From: Desulfurobacteriaceae bacterium
GTDB lineage: Bacteria > Aquificota > Aquificia > Desulfurobacteriales > Desulfurobacteriaceae
Direction: 5' to 3'
Length of the DNA stretch: 64,000 nucleotides
Assembly: GCA_027068415.1 (NCBI GenBank)
Contig: JAMOTD010000018.1
Coordinates: forward strand, 1 to 64,000
Below are positions 41,574 through 50,974 of this stretch, piece after piece (position 1 is the stretch's first letter; every line of letters starts with the position of its first letter). A program made the position numbers and the translations under genes. Below the pieces are notes generated by a model. The model was not told the origin of the DNA, ran no database searches, and was given only the letters and a program-made list of their open reading frames with translations.

Positions 41574-42802
41574 AGCCTCGCTAAGAGCTCCTCCCTCGTC
41601 TCTACCTTCTCCTGCTTACCGGTTGAGAGCTCTTTAAGGGAGTAAAAGCCCTCCTTAACCTCCTCCTCGCCGATTATCACGGCAAACTCGGCCTTTACCC
41701 TGTCGGCGGCCTTCATCTGGGCTTTAAAGCTCCCCTGCCTGTGGTCAATTTCGGCCTTTATCCCCTTACTCCTTAAAAAGTTAACGAGCTCAAGGCCTTC
41801 CCTGTAGGCCTCCTCTCCCCTCGTTATAACGAAGACTCCCTCCCTCTTCTCCTCAAGCTCGGGAAGGAGGAGCATCACCCTGTCTATTCCCATTGCAAAG
41901 CCGAGGGCGGGGGTTTCGGGCCCTCCGATTTCCCCTATCAGGTAGTCGTACCTTCCACCGGCAAGGACGGTACTCTGGGCTCCCAGCCCGGAGCTCTTAA
42001 ACTCAAAGACCGTTCTGGTGTAGTAGTCAAGGCCTCTAACGAGAAAGGGGTTCTCCCTAAACTCTACCCCCAGCAGGTTTAAGTACTCCTTAACCTTCTC
42101 GTAGTGCTCCCTACACCCATCACAGAGGTAGTCGGTAATTTTAGGAGCGCCGGAGACGACCTGCCTGCACCCCTCATTCTTACAGTCAAGAACCCTTAAG
42201 GGGTTCCTCTCAAACCTCTCAACACAGTCGGGGCAGAGCTGTCCCACCCTCTCCTTCAGGAACTCAATCAGGGCCTCCCTGTACTTAGGCCTACACTCCT
42301 TACAGCCGATTGAGTTTATCTCAAGGGTTGCCTCAACAGAGAGCTCTTTGAGAATATCGTCGGCAACCTTTATGAGCTCCGCATCTGCTCCCGGCTGTGA
42401 AAAGCCGAAGAGCTCCACACCGGCCTGAAAGAACTGCCTCTTCCTGCCGGCCTGAGGCCTTTCAAACCTGAACATGGGGCCAACGTAAAACCACTTCGTA
42501 AAGGGCTCTTTGGCGTAAACTCCGTGCTCAACGTAAGCCCTAACGGCAGAGGCGGTTCCCTCGGGCCTAAGGGCTATAACCCTTCCTCCCTTATCCTCAA
42601 AGACATACATCTCTTTCTTCACGATGTCGGAGCTCTCACCGACGCTCCTTGTAAAGAGCCTCGCCTCCTCAAAGACGGGGAGGATTACCTCCTTAAAGCC
42701 GGCCCTCTCAACTACCCTCTTGAAGGCATCAACGACCCTTTCAAACCTTAAACTTTCGGGGGGAATTAAGTCTTCAACTCCCCTAAGAGCTCTGTACTCC
42801 AT
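41570..42802 (-). CDS. hisS: Histidyl-tRNA synthetase
   Basis: 410 residues, class II. GVEDLIPPESLRFERV, motif 2 region WFYVGPMFRFERPQAGRKRQFFQAGVE, the His-binding RGLDYYTRTVFEFKSSGLG and GGRYDYLI, and motif 3 PALGFAMGIDRVML are intact. Two CxxC pairs (IGCKECRPKY, LCPDCVE, NEGCRQ and YLCDGCREHY) in the insertion suggest zinc binding, as in some thermophile HisRS. The start overlaps upp by 20 bp. Confidence 0.96.
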   Translation of the reverse strand: MEYRALRGVEDLIPPESLRFERVVDAFKRVVERAGFKEVILPVFEEARLFTRSVGESSDIVKKEMYVFEDKGGRVIALRPEGTASAVRAYVEHGVYAKEPFTKWFYVGPMFRFERPQAGRKRQFFQAGVELFGFSQPGADAELIKVADDILKELSVEATLEINSIGCKECRPKYREALIEFLKERVGQLCPDCVERFERNPLRVLDCKNEGCRQVVSGAPKITDYLCDGCREHYEKVKEYLNLLGVEFRENPFLVRGLDYYTRTVFEFKSSGLGAQSTVLAGGRYDYLIGEIGGPETPALGFAMGIDRVMLLLPELEEKREGVFVITRGEEAYREGLELVNFLRSKGIKAEIDHRQGSFKAQMKAADRVKAEFAVIIGEEEVKEGFYSLKELSTGKQEKVETREELLARL

Positions 42803-43445
42803 AGCCCTCTATCACCTCCGCATCGTCTGTTCCGCAGAACCTGTCTCCGGCATCTCCGAGGCCGGGAACTATGTAGCCCCTGTCGTTTAACCTCTCGTCA
42901 ACAGAGGCCGTAATGAGAGTTAACCTCTCAAACTCCTTTAGCCTCTCTATCCCCTCAGGGGCGGAGACGACGGAGACAAAGACAATATCCTGTGGAGGAA
43001 CGCCCCTTTTAAGGAGCTCCCCTATACAGTAACGGGCAGTTCCGCCCGTTGCAAGCATCGGGTCAAGGAGGAGGTACTTGGCCCCTTTAACGAGGGGATA
43101 TTTCTTATAGTAGGCAACAGGCTCTAAGGTCTCCTCGTTTCTGTAAATTCCCATAAAACCTATCCGCCCTTTAGGGTAGAGGTTTAGGGCAGGGGGAATC
43201 AGAGAGAGACCCGCCCTTAAAACGGCTATAAAAACAACCTCCTGAACCACCTTACCCGAAAGGCCTTCGGCAACCGGAGTCTTTACCTTTACCCTCTCAA
43301 CCTTAAGCTCTTTTAAGGCCTCGGCAATCAAAATTAGACCGAGCCTCTCAAGGGCTTCTCTGAAGAGCCAGTGGGGAGTTTCCCTGCTCCTTAAAGTGGT
43401 AAGTAGCTCATCCTTTAAAGCTCCCTCAACTACCCTTAACCTCAC
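42783..43445 (-). CDS. upp: Uracil phosphoribosyltransferase
   Basis: 220 residues beginning with GTG that overlaps the previous stop (GTGA). VAVLRAGLSL-like VFIAVLRAGLSLIPPALNL, the PRPP loop LLLDPMLATGGTARYCI near 127-143 and the C-terminal GYIVPGLGDAGDRFCGTDD uracil-binding block are all present. It salvages uracil to UMP. Confidence 0.95.
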   Translation of the reverse strand: MRLRVVEGALKDELLTTLRSRETPHWLFREALERLGLILIAEALKELKVERVKVKTPVAEGLSGKVVQEVVFIAVLRAGLSLIPPALNLYPKGRIGFMGIYRNEETLEPVAYYKKYPLVKGAKYLLLDPMLATGGTARYCIGELLKRGVPPQDIVFVSVVSAPEGIERLKEFERLTLITASVDERLNDRGYIVPGLGDAGDRFCGTDDAEVIEGYGVQSS

Positions 43446-44098
43446 TCCACTAACCTCCCGGCAAGGGAAGAAATCGGAAGGGAGCCGTAGTCTCCGCTTA
43501 AGGCGTTGTAGATGTCCTCCGCCTCCTTAACCTTCCCCTCCTTTAACGCAAAAAGGAGCCTGTCGTAGAGGTACTCGGGGTGAGTCCACTCATTCCTTTT
43601 AACCTGATAGGGCGGAACCTTCCCCTTATCAATTCCCCAGGTTATGAGGGCCGTCTTTGAAGGGGGGGCGAGGAGGTAGCTATTTGAAGAGGCAAGGGGC
43701 TTGAGCTCATCCTCTTTCTTCTCAATCTTACCCAGCAAAAACTGGGCAAGGCGGGCTGAGGGAGCTCCCCTATACTCCTTAACTGCCTTCCCAAAGTAGC
43801 TTACGGCTTCCTTCTCATTACCATTATCAAGGTAGTAGAGCCCCTTGTCTACCAGCTCTGCGGCCTTAAGCTCAACGCTCCTTTCGTAAAAGCTATAACC
43901 CAAATAAGAGCCTCCGATAATAAAAAGAAAGGCCAAAATTCCCAGGAGCTTTGCCCTGTGCTTGGAGATAAAGTCAAGGAGCTTGTAGAAGTCGGAGACG
44001 AGCTGTTCGGCCTGAGGAGTATCTATCCTCTCAGGGATGTGAACGGGGGTTTTCTCCTTCTCCTTCCGTTTGTAAACTTTATATGGGGGCTTCTTCAA
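43442..44098 (-). CDS. YfgM-like membrane protein with TPR-type helices
   Basis: 218 residues. A basic cytoplasmic N-terminus (1-45) precedes one TM helix at about 49-69 (AKLLGILAFLFIIGGSYLGYS). The periplasmic part contains TPR-like pairs (ELVDKGLYYLDNGNEKEAVSY; EGKVKEAEDIYNALSG). This order matches YfgM/AncI-like proteins that join the Sec translocon and periplasmic chaperones, and yfgM is also next to hisS in E. coli, which supports the call. First gene of the 12-gene minus-strand operon. Confidence 0.65.
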   Translation of the reverse strand: MKKPPYKVYKRKEKEKTPVHIPERIDTPQAEQLVSDFYKLLDFISKHRAKLLGILAFLFIIGGSYLGYSFYERSVELKAAELVDKGLYYLDNGNEKEAVSYFGKAVKEYRGAPSARLAQFLLGKIEKKEDELKPLASSNSYLLAPPSKTALITWGIDKGKVPPYQVKRNEWTHPEYLYDRLLFALKEGKVKEAEDIYNALSGDYGSLPISSLAGRLVE

Positions 44099-44147
44099 GG
44101 GAGACCTCCCGAAGGGTTTGAGAAATTGTACCAGTTAGGCGGTAAAG

Positions 44148-46445
44148 GTGAAGAGAGGTAAAGAAAGCTCATCAATAAATCCCGTCGTCCTAACCCTCTT
44201 CACACTCGTAGGGCTCTTTATACTGGTCGTCTTCTTTTACCTCTTTTACAAAACCGAGCTTAACGACGCCATATACACCTCCGTCTTAAGCGAAACAAAA
44301 AGCAAACTCCAGAATACAGTCTCCTCCTACATAAAAATGCTTGAGAAAGAAAAAGAGCTTAGCGAGGAAAGACACAAAAACGAGATAAAAGAAGAGGTAA
44401 GGAATGCCTGGGCGGTTGCAAACTCAATCTACAACTTCTGCAAAAAGAGAAGGTGCAGGGACGAAACGATAAAGCTCCTCATAAAGAACGCCCTTAAAAG
44501 CTACAGGTTCTTTGACGGAATGGGGTACGTCTTTATAGATACGGTAAAGGGAAAAGTAGTTTTAAACCCGGCCTTCCCCGAGATTGAGGGAAGGAGCCTC
44601 TGGAACTGGAAAGACACCTACGGAAAGTTCGTTCACAGGAGCTTTGAAAGGGTCGTCCTCTACTCTCCCGAAGGGGAGGGTTTTGTCTCCTACCACTGGT
44701 ACAAGCCCCACACGAAGGAGGTTGACTTAAAAATCTCCTACGTAAAGCTCTTTAAGCCCTACAACTGGATAATAGGGGGAGGAGTTTACGCCTCTCAGAT
44801 TAAGGAAAAGGTTAAAGAGCACATACTCTCGGTAGGGAAGGCCTTTGACGCCTTCATCTTTGACCTGAGCCACTCTAAAGAGGTACCTTCTCCTCTCAAA
44901 GGTGTAGACATTGACAAGCTAAAAAGGGGAGTTTTCGTAAAGACCGAGGAGCGCTTCTATTTCTTCAAGTACTACCCCGATTGGAACTGGGTAATAGGGG
45001 CCTACGCTACAAATAACGAGCTCCTGAGGAACGTGTATTACTTACAGAGCCAGTTTTTAACGAGGGCGAACAAGATAATCGCCTCAACCTCAACGGTCAT
45101 CTTGGCAATTATTGCAATCTCTTCAATAACCCTCCTAAACTACAACAGAAAGCTGAGCGAAATGATTAAAGAATTGAAGAAGAAAAGGAGGGAGCTCCTT
45201 AAGCTGACGAGAAACCTGAAACTTATAGCCTATAAAGACGACATAACAGGTCTACCCAACAGGAAGAAGCTCTTTGACGACCTCTCAAAGATAGGGCTCT
45301 CAAGGAACATTCACTTCGCCCTCGTAAACATAAGGAACTTTAGAGACCTAAACGAGCTCTTCGGCTTTGAGGACGGAAACAGGATTTTAAGGGCATTCGG
45401 CCAGAACCTCAAAAAAGAGGTTAAGAGGAAGTGTAAGAACTGTCTCGTCTACAGGATAAGGGGAGACAAGTTCGGAGTTCTGGCCTGCGACCTTAACGAT
45501 GCTCAGTTTATAGAACTTATGAGCAGGCTTATAAGAAACCTTGAGTCAAAGGAGTTTGAGGTGAACAACATAAAGTTCAAACTTGACGTCGTTTCGGGAA
45601 TTTCCAAAAACAGGGATAACCTGCTGATAGAGGCCGAAATAGCGGAGGAGGAGGCAAAGAGGAGGAACCTCAACATTTACGTTTTTGACAAAGAGCTTGA
45701 AAGGACTTACGAAAGCCTTGAGAAGAACTTAAAAATCGCAATGATGCTCAAAGAGGCCGTTGAGAAGAAAAAGGTGATTCCCTTCTTCCAGCCGATTGTT
45801 GAGCTTGAGAGTATGAAAGTTTTTGAGTACGAAGCTTTAATGAGGATAAAAACTCCCGAAGGAATCCTCAATCCCGGCCAGTTTTTGGCCGTTGCAAAGA
45901 AGATTGCAATCTACAGGAAGCTCTCAAAGGCCCTCCTTGAGGAGGCCTTTAAAATGTGTGCTGAACACAGAATCAATATTTCCGTAAACCTCTCTACAGA
46001 AGACCTTGCCTCAAAGAGTATGGTTAACTGGATTACGGCCGCCCTCAAACACTACGACATAGCAGACAAAGTTTGTTTTGAGGTAGTTGAGACGGAGGCC
46101 TTCAGCGACATGAAAATCCTTGAGAACTTCTACTACAAGATTAAAGAGCTGGGAGCCTACCTTGCAATTGACGACTTCGGAAGCGGCTACTCAAACTACG
46201 AGTACCTTGCAACTATTAAACCCGACTTCGTAAAGATTGACGGAAGTCTGATATCAAAAACCATCAGGTCAAAAGATGTTGAAAGGTTGGTTAAACACAT
46301 AGTTATGTTCTGCAAAGACCTTGAGATAAAGACGATTGCGGAGTTTGTCTCAAGCAGGGAGCTCTATGTGAAGGTGAAGGAGCTCGGAGTCCACTACGGT
46401 CAGGGCTACTACTTGGGAAAGCCAGAGCCACACTTAAGGATTTAA
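44148..46445 (+). CDS. Cache-GGDEF-EAL membrane sensor, probable c-di-GMP phosphodiesterase
   Basis: 765 residues starting with GTG at 44148 (AGGCGG upstream). TM1 is at about 13-33; two Cache-like lobes cover 34-290 (GMGYVFIDTVKGKVVLNPAF, WNWVIGAYATNNELL); TM2 is near 302-325. The GGDEF domain (about 360-515) has the degenerate signature RGDKF instead of GGDEF, so it should not make c-di-GMP. The EAL domain (525-765) keeps YEALMRIK, NLSTEDL, DDFGSGYSNYEYL, VKIDGSLI, AEFV and GQGYYLGKP, so hydrolysis is likely. The Cache part would sense a small ligand outside. It faces the SIR2-like gene tail to tail. Confidence 0.85.
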   Translation: MKRGKESSSINPVVLTLFTLVGLFILVVFFYLFYKTELNDAIYTSVLSETKSKLQNTVSSYIKMLEKEKELSEERHKNEIKEEVRNAWAVANSIYNFCKKRRCRDETIKLLIKNALKSYRFFDGMGYVFIDTVKGKVVLNPAFPEIEGRSLWNWKDTYGKFVHRSFERVVLYSPEGEGFVSYHWYKPHTKEVDLKISYVKLFKPYNWIIGGGVYASQIKEKVKEHILSVGKAFDAFIFDLSHSKEVPSPLKGVDIDKLKRGVFVKTEERFYFFKYYPDWNWVIGAYATNNELLRNVYYLQSQFLTRANKIIASTSTVILAIIAISSITLLNYNRKLSEMIKELKKKRRELLKLTRNLKLIAYKDDITGLPNRKKLFDDLSKIGLSRNIHFALVNIRNFRDLNELFGFEDGNRILRAFGQNLKKEVKRKCKNCLVYRIRGDKFGVLACDLNDAQFIELMSRLIRNLESKEFEVNNIKFKLDVVSGISKNRDNLLIEAEIAEEEAKRRNLNIYVFDKELERTYESLEKNLKIAMMLKEAVEKKKVIPFFQPIVELESMKVFEYEALMRIKTPEGILNPGQFLAVAKKIAIYRKLSKALLEEAFKMCAEHRINISVNLSTEDLASKSMVNWITAALKHYDIADKVCFEVVETEAFSDMKILENFYYKIKELGAYLAIDDFGSGYSNYEYLATIKPDFVKIDGSLISKTIRSKDVERLVKHIVMFCKDLEIKTIAEFVSSRELYVKVKELGVHYGQGYYLGKPEPHLRI

Positions 46446-47489
46446 CGCCTCTCTTAATAAGTTTATAAAAGTTCTTTCGTTGGCACTAATCTGATTAAAT
46501 TTGATTTTCCTACTTAAACCATTACCAAGTTTCTGCTTAATTGACCGAACTATGTTCTCAAGCTCATCTTCTAAATTTATAATAACAATTTCAAACTCAA
46601 ACCTATCTTTCTTTTTTTCTACTTCTTTTTTCTTTTCGCCTAAAGACTTTTTAATTGTTTCAAGTATATGAGGATCTGACCTCAAAGATTGCCCCCAAAT
46701 AACTAGCTTATTATAACGTTTTAAATCAAACTGAAAAGAAGAGAAATAAGCGTCAAGAACAGGATAACGCATTATCTGTCTTTCCTTAAGTCTTGGTGCA
46801 TTCAGAATTATAATAGGTTCCTCAAATTGTTTAAATTCATTTATATAAGACCGTTTTAGTTTAATAGATAGCCTATTATAGTAGTAGAATTTATAAGAAC
46901 CATGCAGATGTAAAAGTTTCGGTTCTTCATAATCCCTTATAAAGTTAGATTGGGAAAAACAATTATACTTTTCATGGCACCATCCAAACATATCCGGTAA
47001 TTTAATCCTTCTTCTTTCATCCTCTTCATTAGGATCGTACGCCAGTACTATTTCAGCAATACCATCATAATTAGTAGTATATATGCAAACTTTATTATTA
47101 TTTACAGCCTGAAAAGGAAGAAAAATCCTAAAAAGACTCCTATTTAAGTAGTCAGCTAATCTAATATAAAATCCATTCGTTTCCAAATTAACAAAACCTT
47201 CAACAATATCCCAAATTGTATTAGCAAGTTCCGAATCAACAGCATTCTGTAACTCATTAAAACACGACTTGTATACCTCATTTTTTTCAAAGAACTTAAG
47301 CATTCTTAAAACATCAAAAGCTTCATACACCCTCTCTAAATCTGATTCACTAAAGTTCTCTCCCAAACGCTCATCTAACGCATGCCACAATTCAATCACT
47401 TGTTGGATATCCTCACGTAACCGTTCATCTTCTATAAAGTTCTGCAAAGAATTATTAAACCCATTGCCTAAAAGCAAAACACTTGACAT
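46434..47489 (-). CDS. SIR2-like domain protein, probable defence NADase
   Basis: 351 residues from ATG 47489 (GGGAGGGGAA before it; the in-frame TTG at 47501 is inside that site). VLLLGNGFNNSL is the NAD-binding Gly motif, CIYTTNYDGIAE the TNYD motif, LLHLHGSYKF the LHG motif and LVIWGQSLRSDPHI the late GxSxxD-H motif of SIR2_2-type proteins used in anti-phage systems. There is no zinc-finger deacetylase module. The gene is clearly AT-rich, with A/T-ending codons unlike its neighbours, and has no GAGCTC, a palindrome otherwise frequent here. Acquired by transfer is the likeliest explanation. No partner gene is present. Confidence 0.75.
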   Translation of the reverse strand: MSSVLLLGNGFNNSLQNFIEDERLREDIQQVIELWHALDERLGENFSESDLERVYEAFDVLRMLKFFEKNEVYKSCFNELQNAVDSELANTIWDIVEGFVNLETNGFYIRLADYLNRSLFRIFLPFQAVNNNKVCIYTTNYDGIAEIVLAYDPNEEDERRRIKLPDMFGWCHEKYNCFSQSNFIRDYEEPKLLHLHGSYKFYYYNRLSIKLKRSYINEFKQFEEPIIILNAPRLKERQIMRYPVLDAYFSSFQFDLKRYNKLVIWGQSLRSDPHILETIKKSLGEKKKEVEKKKDRFEFEIVIINLEDELENIVRSIKQKLGNGLSRKIKFNQISANERTFINLLREALNP

Positions 47490-47545
47490 TTCCCCTCCCA
47501 AAATTAACCCACAAATTTTTCAAAAAGCATATAGTCTACGTTATG

Positions 47546-48457
47546 CTAAAATGATAACACATCAAAAGTAGTCCTGCTACACCTCTTTAGAGCATTAAGG
47601 TTGTAGCCACCCTCCAGGGTAAAGAGAAGGGGAACTTTCAGGGAGAGGGCGGAGTCAACTATCTCCTCAACTATCCCCCTTACCCCTTCATCTGAAACTT
47701 CAAGACCTGTCAGGGGGTCGTCGGCATGGAGGTCGTAGCCGGCAGAAACGAGGATAATGTCGGGAGAGAACTCCTTAACGGCCTTTCTGTATAGGGTGGA
47801 ATAAACCCCTAAAAACTCCCTGTCTCCGCTTCCCTCTTTCATGGGAACGTTTAAAACGTGGGAGTTGTTCTCGGCCGTAGAGCCCGTTCCGGGGTAGAAG
47901 GGGTACTGGTGGGTTGAGAAGCAGAAAACCCTTTCATTTTCGTAGAAGGTGTGCTGGGTTCCGTTGCCGTGATGGGCGTCAAAGTCAACTATAAAGACCC
48001 TCTCGGCACCCATCAAGAGGGCTTTAACGGCGGCAACGGCAACGTTATTGAAGATGCAGAAGCCCATAGCCCTATCCCTCTCGGCGTGGTGGCCGGGAGG
48101 ACGGACTGCACAGAAAAAGGCTTCAAACTCGCCGCTAAGTAGGAGCTCCACCCCCACCTCGTTCGCTCCAGCGGCCATAAGGGCGGCATCGCAGGTAAAG
48201 GAGTTAAAGTAGGTGTCGGGGTCAAAGAAGCCGGGAGCTCTCTCCCGGCAGGAGATTATTACGTCCTGAACGTAGTTTTCGCTGTGGACGGCCGTCAGGA
48301 GCTCATAGGAGACCTGACGGGGCTTTAAAATAGGGAGAGCTCCCGAAAACTCCTCAAAAACCGGCTCCATAAAGTACTTTAGCCTCATGGCGTTCTCAGG
48401 GTGGGTCGGTAAATCGTGCTTCAGATAGACGCCGTCGTAGATTACCGCCGTCCTCAC
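47546..48457 (-). CDS. Histone deacetylase superfamily protein (AcuC/class II-like)
   Basis: 303 residues. HPENAMRLKYFM, RPPGHHAERDRAMGFCIFNN with tandem His, FIVDFDAHHGNGTQHTFYEN with the zinc-binding Asp and His, and VSAGYDLHADDPLTGLEVS with the second Asp make a complete zinc hydrolase site. Substrates in bacteria include acetylpolyamines or acyl-lysines; not resolvable here. It overlaps rnr by four bases. Confidence 0.9.
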   Translation of the reverse strand: MRTAVIYDGVYLKHDLPTHPENAMRLKYFMEPVFEEFSGALPILKPRQVSYELLTAVHSENYVQDVIISCRERAPGFFDPDTYFNSFTCDAALMAAGANEVGVELLLSGEFEAFFCAVRPPGHHAERDRAMGFCIFNNVAVAAVKALLMGAERVFIVDFDAHHGNGTQHTFYENERVFCFSTHQYPFYPGTGSTAENNSHVLNVPMKEGSGDREFLGVYSTLYRKAVKEFSPDIILVSAGYDLHADDPLTGLEVSDEGVRGIVEEIVDSALSLKVPLLFTLEGGYNLNALKRCSRTTFDVLSF

Positions 48458-50607
48458 TTTAACTTCCTCACAATCTCAAACTCGGCTCTCCTGTTCTCAA
48501 TATCAACCGAGAGGAGTCTTACAAGAACCCTATCACCGATTCTAAAGACCTTTCCGGTCCTCTCACCTACGAGGCAGTACTGCTTGGGAACGCAGATGTA
48601 GTAGTCGTTCTTTAAGCTTGCAACGTGAACAAAGCCCGGAATAACCTGCTCAATCGTTTCAACGTAAAGCCCCTGCTCGCTTACCCCCGTAATTACCGCC
48701 TCAAATACTTCGCCCACGTGGTTGGCGGCAAACTGGAGTTTCTTGAGCTCTATTACGTCCCTCTCAGCCTCGTCGGCCAATATTGAACGCTCTGTAATGT
48801 GCTTACAGATTACTTCTAACTTCTCTTCCCAAGCCGGAATGCTCTCGGGCTTAAAGAGCCCCTTCTGGGCCATCTTGACGAGCCTGTGGAGGGTTAAGTC
48901 TGCGTAGCGCCTTATGGGGGAGGTAAAGTGGGTGTAGTAGGTTGAGGCAAGACCGAAATGGCCGATGTTGTCGGGGGAGTACTTGGCACGGGCCATAGTT
49001 CTCAGCATTAGGTAGTTAATTAACTTCTCCTCCGGCTTACCCTCAACCTGCTCCAAAATCCTCTGGAGGATTTTGGGCTGAATGTCGTTCTTAACAGTAG
49101 GAACTCTTATCCCGAGGGAGCGGACGAAGTTGAGGAACTCCTGAAGTTTATCCCTGTCGGGAGATTCGTGAACCCTGTAAACGCTGGGGTAGTCGGTCCA
49201 GAACATAAACTCGGCAACGGTCTCGTTGGCAACAATCATAAACTCCTCAATTAACCTATGGCTCCAGAGCCTCTCGGCCTTGTAGATGTCTATCGGCTCG
49301 CCCTCGGCGTTTAAGACAACAACCGGCTCGGGAAGGTCAAAGTCAAGGGAGCCCCTCTTGTAGCGCTTCTTGTGGAGGATTTTTGCAAGCTCGTACATCT
49401 TCCTGAGGGAGTCAACAACGTGGGGGAACTTCTCTATGGCCTCACTGTCCCCGTCAATGATTTTCTGGGCAATCGTGTAGGTGAGCCTCGCCTTGCTGTG
49501 AATTACGCTCTCGTAGATTTTGTAGTCAACCACTATTCCCTTCTTGTTTATCTCCATTTCGCAGGTGAAAGTGAGCCTGTCAACGTGAGGGTTGAGGGAG
49601 CAGATGCCGTTTGAGAGTTTTTCAGGAAACATGGGAATACAGCGGTCGGGGAAGTAGACGCTTGTTCCCCTCTTGTAGGCTTCCCTATCAAGGGCACTGC
49701 CGGGCTTAACGTAGTGGGAGACGTCGGCAATGTGGACGTAGAGTTTGTAGTGGCCATTAGGGAGCTCCTCAATCGCAACGGCGTCGTCAAAGTCCCTCGC
49801 GTTCTCACCGTCTATCGTGAAGCAGAGCTGCTCCCTTAAGTCAACCCTCCCTTCAAGGTCTTCGGGTCTGACCTCGTCGGGGATTTTCTCGGCCTCTTCT
49901 AAAACCTCAGGGGGAAACTCTGTGGGAAGGTCGTACTTCCTGATTATGAGCTCAATGTCAAACTTGGGGCCGCTCTTTCCGAGGTTTTCAACCAGCTTCC
50001 CTACCGGGCCCCTTGTTTCGGAAGGGTAGGAGACAATTTCAACAACAACGTAGTCTCCGTCCTCAACCTTCTTGCAGTCTGCGTGGGTTAGGATTATGTC
50101 GTATCGGATTCTCTTATCCTCGGGAACGACAAAACACTGTCCCTTGCTCTTCTCAACCCTTCCGACAACCTTCTTAACCGCCCTTTCAATAACCGAGACA
50201 ATTTTTCCCTCTCTCCTTCCTTCCCTTCCCTCTTTAACTATCTCAACGGCGACAATATCCCCGTTCATTGCCCCGGCCATGCTCCTGCCGGGAACGAAAA
50301 CGCCCTTACCGCCCTCTAACGGATCAACAAAGCCGAAACCCTCCCTGTAAACGCAGAGCTTCCCTATAACAAGCCCAAGCTTTTCGGGCAGGGCATACTT
50401 TGAGCCCCTTAGCTTTACCAGTTTTCCGCTCTTGGCAAGCTCTTTCAACTTCGCCCTCAGGGCTTCCCTCTCCTCGGGGGGGATTTTCAGGTACTTCGCT
50501 ATCTCCCTCGCCCTTAAAGGCTTATTAAACCTGTTTAGGGCTTCAAATATCCCCCTCTCAAGCTCCTTCTCTCTCTCAAACTCCTTTTCAATTCCCTCTA
50601 ACTCCAT
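48454..50607 (-). CDS. rnr: Ribonuclease R
   Basis: 717 residues. Winged-helix region (about 15-75, LRAREIAKYLKIPPEEREAL), two cold-shock domains (KYALPEKLGLVIGKL...; VVGRVEKSKGQCFVVPEDK), the RNB catalytic block DGENARDFDDAVAIEELPN with four Asp near 265-283, SPIRRYADLTLHRLV and a C-terminal S1 domain (GEVFEAVITGVSEQGLYVE). It degrades structured RNA 3' to 5'. The Lys-rich tail of the E. coli enzyme is missing. Starts within the Toprim gene (10 bp overlap). Confidence 0.95.
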   Translation of the reverse strand: MELEGIEKEFEREKELERGIFEALNRFNKPLRAREIAKYLKIPPEEREALRAKLKELAKSGKLVKLRGSKYALPEKLGLVIGKLCVYREGFGFVDPLEGGKGVFVPGRSMAGAMNGDIVAVEIVKEGREGRREGKIVSVIERAVKKVVGRVEKSKGQCFVVPEDKRIRYDIILTHADCKKVEDGDYVVVEIVSYPSETRGPVGKLVENLGKSGPKFDIELIIRKYDLPTEFPPEVLEEAEKIPDEVRPEDLEGRVDLREQLCFTIDGENARDFDDAVAIEELPNGHYKLYVHIADVSHYVKPGSALDREAYKRGTSVYFPDRCIPMFPEKLSNGICSLNPHVDRLTFTCEMEINKKGIVVDYKIYESVIHSKARLTYTIAQKIIDGDSEAIEKFPHVVDSLRKMYELAKILHKKRYKRGSLDFDLPEPVVVLNAEGEPIDIYKAERLWSHRLIEEFMIVANETVAEFMFWTDYPSVYRVHESPDRDKLQEFLNFVRSLGIRVPTVKNDIQPKILQRILEQVEGKPEEKLINYLMLRTMARAKYSPDNIGHFGLASTYYTHFTSPIRRYADLTLHRLVKMAQKGLFKPESIPAWEEKLEVICKHITERSILADEAERDVIELKKLQFAANHVGEVFEAVITGVSEQGLYVETIEQVIPGFVHVASLKNDYYICVPKQYCLVGERTGKVFRIGDRVLVRLLSVDIENRRAEFEIVRKLK

Positions 50608-50966
50608 CTCTCCTCCAGCACTATTTGTGGTATTTTCTCAACAAATTTAACCCCGCTCCTTCTCAAATCCTCCCTGAAGGAGCCGTCAACTTTAAGTCCG
50701 TACCCCTCAAGAATCCTCGTCAGCTTCCTGTAAATCTCCTCTCCGGTTCTATCAAGGTCGGTTAAGATGACAACTCCTTTAAACTTCTTAGAGAGCTCCT
50801 CCCCGATATCGTGAAACTTCCTCCCCCTCATCGTATAGACCGGCCCTATGTCAAACTTCTCAAGGGCCCTCTTATCCCTCTTACCCTCAACAAGTACAAC
50901 CCACCCCTCCTTAGAGGCCATAAACCTCTTTAACCTGTAGAGGAAGTTCTTAAGCTCTCCGTCCAT
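50598..50966 (-). CDS. Small Toprim-domain protein (RNase M5/OLD-like Toprim)
   Basis: 122 residues, essentially a lone Toprim fold: VVLVEGKRDKRALEKFDIGP supplies the Glu and VVILTDLDRTGEEIYRKLTR the DxD motif. Related proteins include RNase M5 and archaeal Toprim proteins. Nuclease or nucleotidyl transfer chemistry is possible; the target is unknown. Its overlap with rnr suggests RNA metabolism. Confidence 0.78.
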   Translation of the reverse strand: MDGELKNFLYRLKRFMASKEGWVVLVEGKRDKRALEKFDIGPVYTMRGRKFHDIGEELSKKFKGVVILTDLDRTGEEIYRKLTRILEGYGLKVDGSFREDLRRSGVKFVEKIPQIVLEERWS

Positions 50967-50974
50967 CTTCCCGC

